A stretch of DNA of 9,543 nucleotides from Lachnospiraceae bacterium (GTDB lineage Bacteria; Bacillota; Clostridia; Lachnospirales; Lachnospiraceae): positions 1 to 9,543 of the forward strand of contig CAAGPW010000134.1 in the NCBI GenBank assembly GCA_900771955.1, written 5' to 3'. Positions 6,407 to 9,543 of this stretch are shown piece after piece. How positions within the stretch are numbered: position 1 is the first letter of the stretch; each line of letters starts with the position of its first letter. Below the pieces are notes generated by a model. The model had not been told where the DNA came from. It saw only the letters and a list, made by a program, of their open reading frames with translations, and did not search any database. Both the position numbers and the translations under genes were made by a program.

Positions 6407-6976
6407 ATGAAATTATTAGAAGAGAAAATTCTTGCCGAAGGAAAGGCTGAAAACGAGAACATTTTGAAAGTAGACAGTTTTATCAATCATCAGGTCGATC
6501 CAATGCTGATGGAACAGCTTGGTGCAGAACTCGCATCACATTTTAAAGACTGCGGTGTAACAAAAGTCGTAACGATTGAAAGCTCCGGCATTGCCCCGGC
6601 ACTCATGACTGCCAAAGCGCTTGGCGTTCCCATGATCATTTTAAAGAAAGCCCCATCCAAGATTTTAAACCAGAACCTGTTCCAGACTGTTGTGACCTCC
6701 TATACCAAAGGCACCAGCTATGAGCTTACACTCTCCCAGAAGTTTGTCAGCGAAAACGATCATGTTCTGATCATTGATGATTTTCTTGCAAACGGAGAAG
6801 CCGCTACCGGTGCCATTCGTCTGCTGCGCAAGGCTAATGCGACCATCGCAGGACTTGGTGTCCTGATCGAGAAATCATTCCAGCCGGGCCGCCAGAAACT
6901 GGAAGCCCAGGGAATTGATGTTTATGCACTTGCACGTATTGCAAAACTGGATAAGGATCTCATTGAATTCTGTTAA
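6407..6976 (+). CDS. xpt: Xanthine phosphoribosyltransferase
   Basis: The enzyme converts xanthine and PRPP to XMP in cytosolic purine salvage. It has 189 residues, near the 194 of B. subtilis Xpt. Conserved stretches include KVDSFINHQVDPMLM (21-35), VTIESSGIAPALMTAKALGVP (about 55-75), the PRPP-binding motif VLIIDDFLANGEA (120-132) and EKSFQPGR (155-162). The frame opens upstream at 6329 inside the preceding gene, but GAGGTG (6395-6400) sits 6 nt before the ATG at 6407 and family length agrees. Firmicute xpt is often controlled by a guanine riboswitch; none is visible in the 37-nt gap, nor room for one in the upstream 5' leader. The gene ends 7 bp from the convergent gene. Confidence 0.97.
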   Translation: MKLLEEKILAEGKAENENILKVDSFINHQVDPMLMEQLGAELASHFKDCGVTKVVTIESSGIAPALMTAKALGVPMIILKKAPSKILNQNLFQTVVTSYTKGTSYELTLSQKFVSENDHVLIIDDFLANGEAATGAIRLLRKANATIAGLGVLIEKSFQPGRQKLEAQGIDVYALARIAKLDKDLIEFC

Positions 6977-6983
6977 TCCGTTC

Positions 6984-8249
6984 CTACTGATTATAAATAT
7001 AGTTCTGTCTTACCGGACTGCTGATCTTGCCATTCGGGCTGACTGTGAACACTTCAAGGATATTGTTGCCTGGAGCCATCGGAATAGGTTCTATATACAT
7101 GGTACAGCGTGAGGTCACTTCACTCCGTCCCCAGGAAGAATCATCTTCCGGATTGTTCCAGATGTAATAGGCATTACATCCCGCAGGAACCTGGATCGTG
7201 ATCATCTGTCCCTCTCCTTCATAGGTACCGCCTGCCGGCAATAACGTCGGGCGGTCCGGTACCGTGTAGGTGATCGTATAATCATTCGTCACCACATCAC
7301 TGCTGAATCCTTTCTCATTTTCACAGACTGCCTGAATCTCATAATCGCCCTCTTCCTTCAGAATGATCGGTTCACTGTAGAGCTTTCCATATTTCTTTGG
7401 AGATGTCCCGTCTAATGTATAGTAGATATTTGCCTGATCCTCGGACGTCAGCGAGATTTTCAGGCTCTCATCATAATTTCCGGATTTTTTGCTGAACTTT
7501 GGCTCCGAAACCAGATAATCTGCAAACAGCGCCTGAATACTTTCGTTGTCCGCACCCTGATACAGCTTTAAGATCGCGTCATAGTCCGCATCTGCATCAT
7601 ACAATGCGATCAGTTCTTTATATGCCTTTTTATTAGAACCATCCTTTGCAATAATATCATTTAACACTGTAACTGCTTTTTCCTTCTGGTTCAGCGAAAC
7701 ATATACATCTGCCATTTCAAACCTGACATCCAGATTATTCGGCTCTGTTTCTTCTGCCCGTTTCAGATATTCAAGCGCTTTCGTATAATTTCCATCGGAT
7801 TCCGCGGCCAGTGCCTGATTAAACTGATACGTAAAAGAATGCTTGTTATTATAAGACATGACAGCAAACATCACGATACAGGCAAGTACGGCTCCGGTAG
7901 AAGAAATGCCGACAATCAGCGCAAGCCTGCTCTTTTTCCTTTTCGGTGGATCGCTGTGTACCGGATGCTCCCGGTGTGTCTGATACTGACGCTCCCGATG
8001 CACATCATGCCCTGCTCTGACAGTACCTGCTGTGGTGTGCATTCTTTCATGCTCCCGCTGTTCCCGTTTTGCCCGTTCAGCCGGGGACTCACTGTATTTT
8101 ATTTTCTTTCGGTTTTCCTGATCCAGGATATCAGTCAGTACCTCTTCCTCCAGTACATTGTAATCCGGTACGATCTGTACCTCATGACCACACCTGGAGC
8201 AGTAAAGGCATCCTTCTTTTATTTCAGCCCCGCATTTTGCACATTTCAT
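6984..8249 (-). CDS. Zinc-ribbon, TPR and chitobiase-type beta domain membrane protein
   Basis: This is a 421-residue mosaic protein. An N-terminal zinc ribbon has Cys3-x2-Cys6 and Cys17-x2-Cys20 (Cys14 is extra). A charged linker (about 45-106) holds seven histidines between 67 and 98. One membrane helix follows at about 109-131, after a PKRKKSR stop-transfer-like stretch. Beyond it lie TPR-like helices (about 138-235), including GNYTKALEYLKRAEETEPNN, then a CHB_HEX_C-type beta domain (about 250-327) with IYYTLDGTSP and LYSEPI, and a second related beta segment (about 333-419) starting PTLLPAGGTYEGEG. Topology suggests a cytoplasmic zinc ribbon and extracellular TPR and beta domains, possibly contacting the cell envelope. 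No catalytic domain is seen. AAGGA lies 9 nt before the ATG; the gap after folD is 17 nt. Confidence 0.87.
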   Translation of the reverse strand: MKCAKCGAEIKEGCLYCSRCGHEVQIVPDYNVLEEEVLTDILDQENRKKIKYSESPAERAKREQREHERMHTTAGTVRAGHDVHRERQYQTHREHPVHSDPPKRKKSRLALIVGISSTGAVLACIVMFAVMSYNNKHSFTYQFNQALAAESDGNYTKALEYLKRAEETEPNNLDVRFEMADVYVSLNQKEKAVTVLNDIIAKDGSNKKAYKELIALYDADADYDAILKLYQGADNESIQALFADYLVSEPKFSKKSGNYDESLKISLTSEDQANIYYTLDGTSPKKYGKLYSEPIILKEEGDYEIQAVCENEKGFSSDVVTNDYTITYTVPDRPTLLPAGGTYEGEGQMITIQVPAGCNAYYIWNNPEDDSSWGRSEVTSRCTMYIEPIPMAPGNNILEVFTVSPNGKISSPVRQNYIYNQ

Positions 8250-8266
8250 ATTTAAGCATCCTTCTT

Positions 8267-9112
8267 TTATCCGTCATGCCGCATGGTTTCCACACAGTTA
8301 TTCATTAACATTGCGATTGTCATAGGTCCGACTCCTCCAGGAACCGGCGTAATGGCAGATGCCAGTGGCTCTACCTCATCAAATTTAACATCACCGGAAA
8401 GCTTATTGTTCTCATCTCTGTGAATTCCGACATCAATGACAACCGCTCCCTTTTTCACATAATCTGCTGTGATAAACCGGTTTTTGCCGATCGCAACGAT
8501 CAGAATATCGGCCTGTTTACAGATTTCCTTTAAATTTTTTGTATGGGAATGGGTGATCGTAACCGTTGCATTTTCCCGTAGCATCAAAAGCGCCATCGGT
8601 TTACCCACGATATTGCTTCTGCCAACGACCACACAATGCTTTCCGTCAATCTCAACACCGCTTCGTTTCAGAAGTTCAATGATTCCGGCCGGTGTACAGG
8701 AAACAAATCCCTTCTGTCCGATCACAAGTGCTCCCACATTCTGTGGATGAAAACCATCCACGTCTTTTGCCGGATCAATGGCATGTATCACTTTATCCTC
8801 ATCCATATGTTTCGGCAGCGGAAGCTGTACTAAAATACCACTTACTTCCTTCTTGGCATTCAGTTCCGCGATCAGCTTTAAAAGCTCTGCCTCCGTAGTT
8901 TCTTCCGGAAGCTCATAGTTTAATGAGCCTATTCCAATATATTCGCAGGCGCGTTTTTTATTCCGTACGTATACACTGGATGCCGGGTCATTGCCTACCT
9001 GGATAACTGCAAGCGCCGCCTCCCTGCCCTTTTTTTTCCATTCTGCGACTTCCCGCTTTAACTCCTCTTTAAGTTCCGTTGAAATTTTCTTTCCGTCAAT
9101 GATTTTCGCCAT
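8267..9112 (-). CDS. folD: Bifunctional methylenetetrahydrofolate dehydrogenase / cyclohydrolase
   Basis: FolD interconverts 5,10-methylene-THF, 5,10-methenyl-THF and 10-formyl-THF with NADP(H), supplying one-carbon units for purine and formyl-Met synthesis in the cytosol. Its 281 residues are the normal length. Visible motifs are YVRNKKRAC with the catalytic-type Tyr48 and Lys52, the conserved GILVQLPLP (92-100), PAKDVDGFHP (114-123), CTPAGIIELL (139-148), the Rossmann-type VVGRSNIVGKPMALLML (162-178) and TPVPGGVGPMTIAML (255-269). GGGAGG (9125-9120) overlaps the ftsK stop codon and lies 7 nt before the ATG, suggesting coupling. It sits 12 nt after ftsK and 17 nt before the TPR gene. Confidence 0.98.
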   Translation of the reverse strand: MAKIIDGKKISTELKEELKREVAEWKKKGREAALAVIQVGNDPASSVYVRNKKRACEYIGIGSLNYELPEETTEAELLKLIAELNAKKEVSGILVQLPLPKHMDEDKVIHAIDPAKDVDGFHPQNVGALVIGQKGFVSCTPAGIIELLKRSGVEIDGKHCVVVGRSNIVGKPMALLMLRENATVTITHSHTKNLKEICKQADILIVAIGKNRFITADYVKKGAVVIDVGIHRDENNKLSGDVKFDEVEPLASAITPVPGGVGPMTIAMLMNNCVETMRHDG

Positions 9113-9124
9113 TCCTTTTCCTCC

Positions 9125-9543
9125 CTATAAATTTTCTTCTATGTAATTTGCCAGTTCTTCTTCTGTCATCAGCACCTTGCGGGGCTTTGTTCCTTCCTCG
9201 GGCCCTACGATTCCCGCTTCCTCAAGCTGATCCATGATCCGGGCTGCACGGTTAAAGCCCACTTTAAAATATCGCTGAAGCATACCGATCGATCCTTTTT
9301 CTTTGTCCACCAAAAGCTTTGCCGCATCCACGAAATAGCTGTCTCTGTCATCCGACGGCATGCCGGAATCGATGGTTCCGGTTGGATTTTCACTCGCAGA
9401 ATTCATTTTTTCCTCAATACTGCTATCGTAAGATCCCGCGCCGTTGTTTTCAGTCAGGAAAGATACCACATCTGAAACTTCCCTGTCAGAAACAAAAGCT
9501 CCCTGCGCCCGGATCGGCTTCGGGTAACCCTGCGGATAGAACA
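9125..9543 (-). CDS. ftsK: FtsK/SpoIIIE DNA translocase, C-terminal part
   Basis: The 5' part lies beyond the right edge; 138 C-terminal residues are visible, ending at TAG. They start FYPQGYPKPIRAQGAFVSD, the conserved end of the FtsK motor domain, followed by an acidic, Ser-rich linker (about 35-67) and the winged-helix gamma domain (about 68-130), with KGSIGMLQRYFKVGFNRAAR and EEAGIVGP. In this family the gamma domain binds oriented chromosomal octamers (KOPS or SRS) to direct DNA pumping through the division or sporulation septum. The frame runs open past 9469, where a GTG occurs, to the edge, so the gene is truncated only by the window. Whether it acts as vegetative FtsK/SftA or as SpoIIIE cannot be told from this part. 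Confidence 0.96.
   Translation of the reverse strand, partial: FYPQGYPKPIRAQGAFVSDREVSDVVSFLTENNGAGSYDSSIEEKMNSASENPTGTIDSGMPSDDRDSYFVDAAKLLVDKEKGSIGMLQRYFKVGFNRAARIMDQLEEAGIVGPEEGTKPRKVLMTEEELANYIEENL

Noticed and set aside
7839..8308. Plus-strand open frames opposite the TPR gene and folD start
   Set aside because: They are antisense to conserved coding sequence, lack ribosome binding sites and show no recognisable domain.

Overview
The window looks like ordinary chromosomal DNA from a low-to-mid G+C, anaerobic-type Firmicute, most likely a Clostridia member close to the Lachnospiraceae. This rests on the adjacent yqfC-yqfD-phoH sporulation/housekeeping cluster, short gaps with strong AGGAGG-type ribosome binding sites, and small zinc-ribbon membrane proteins of a kind common in that group. 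No mobile element, phage gene, tRNA, rRNA or CRISPR array is visible. Both ends cut through genes.

Left block (1-4863, all on the minus strand). Read in transcription order from an extended -10 promoter at 4858-4863, it holds a small Dabb (A/B barrel) protein, pyrimidine-nucleoside phosphorylase, YqfC, YqfD, PhoH, and the N-terminal 205 residues of a polytopic membrane protein. The last is probably a 7TM-HD phosphodiesterase related to PgpH. Gaps are -4 to 28 nt, so this reads as one transcription unit. It places pyrimidine salvage directly upstream of a conserved cluster for sporulation, ribosome maturation and probably cyclic-dinucleotide metabolism. A weak SigE-like motif before yqfC may add a sporulation-specific start.

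Central divergent block (about 5039-6976). rlmH (23S rRNA methyltransferase) runs leftward. A zinc-ribbon two-helix membrane protein followed by xpt (xanthine phosphoribosyltransferase) runs rightward. Between them lie two back-to-back sigma-A-type promoters whose -35 hexamers overlap by five bases. The rlmH leader also carries an imperfect 23-bp tandem repeat.

Right block (6984-9543, minus strand). In transcription order it holds the C-terminal 138 residues of an FtsK/SpoIIIE DNA translocase, folD, and a 421-residue protein made of a zinc ribbon, a His-rich linker, one membrane helix, TPR-like repeats and a chitobiase-type beta domain. The gaps are 12 and 17 nt. This operon converges on xpt with only 7 bp between stop codons and no recognisable terminator.

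I found no convincing undescribed defence, mobile or biosynthetic system. The items most worth a second look are the overlapping divergent promoters, the two zinc-ribbon membrane proteins flanking xpt, the 7TM protein that lacks the usual extracellular sensor, and the unusual start region of yqfC. Several starts were moved inward on family length, ribosome binding sites and promoter position (pdp, the Dabb gene, rlmH, xpt), and yqfD appears to use TTG.
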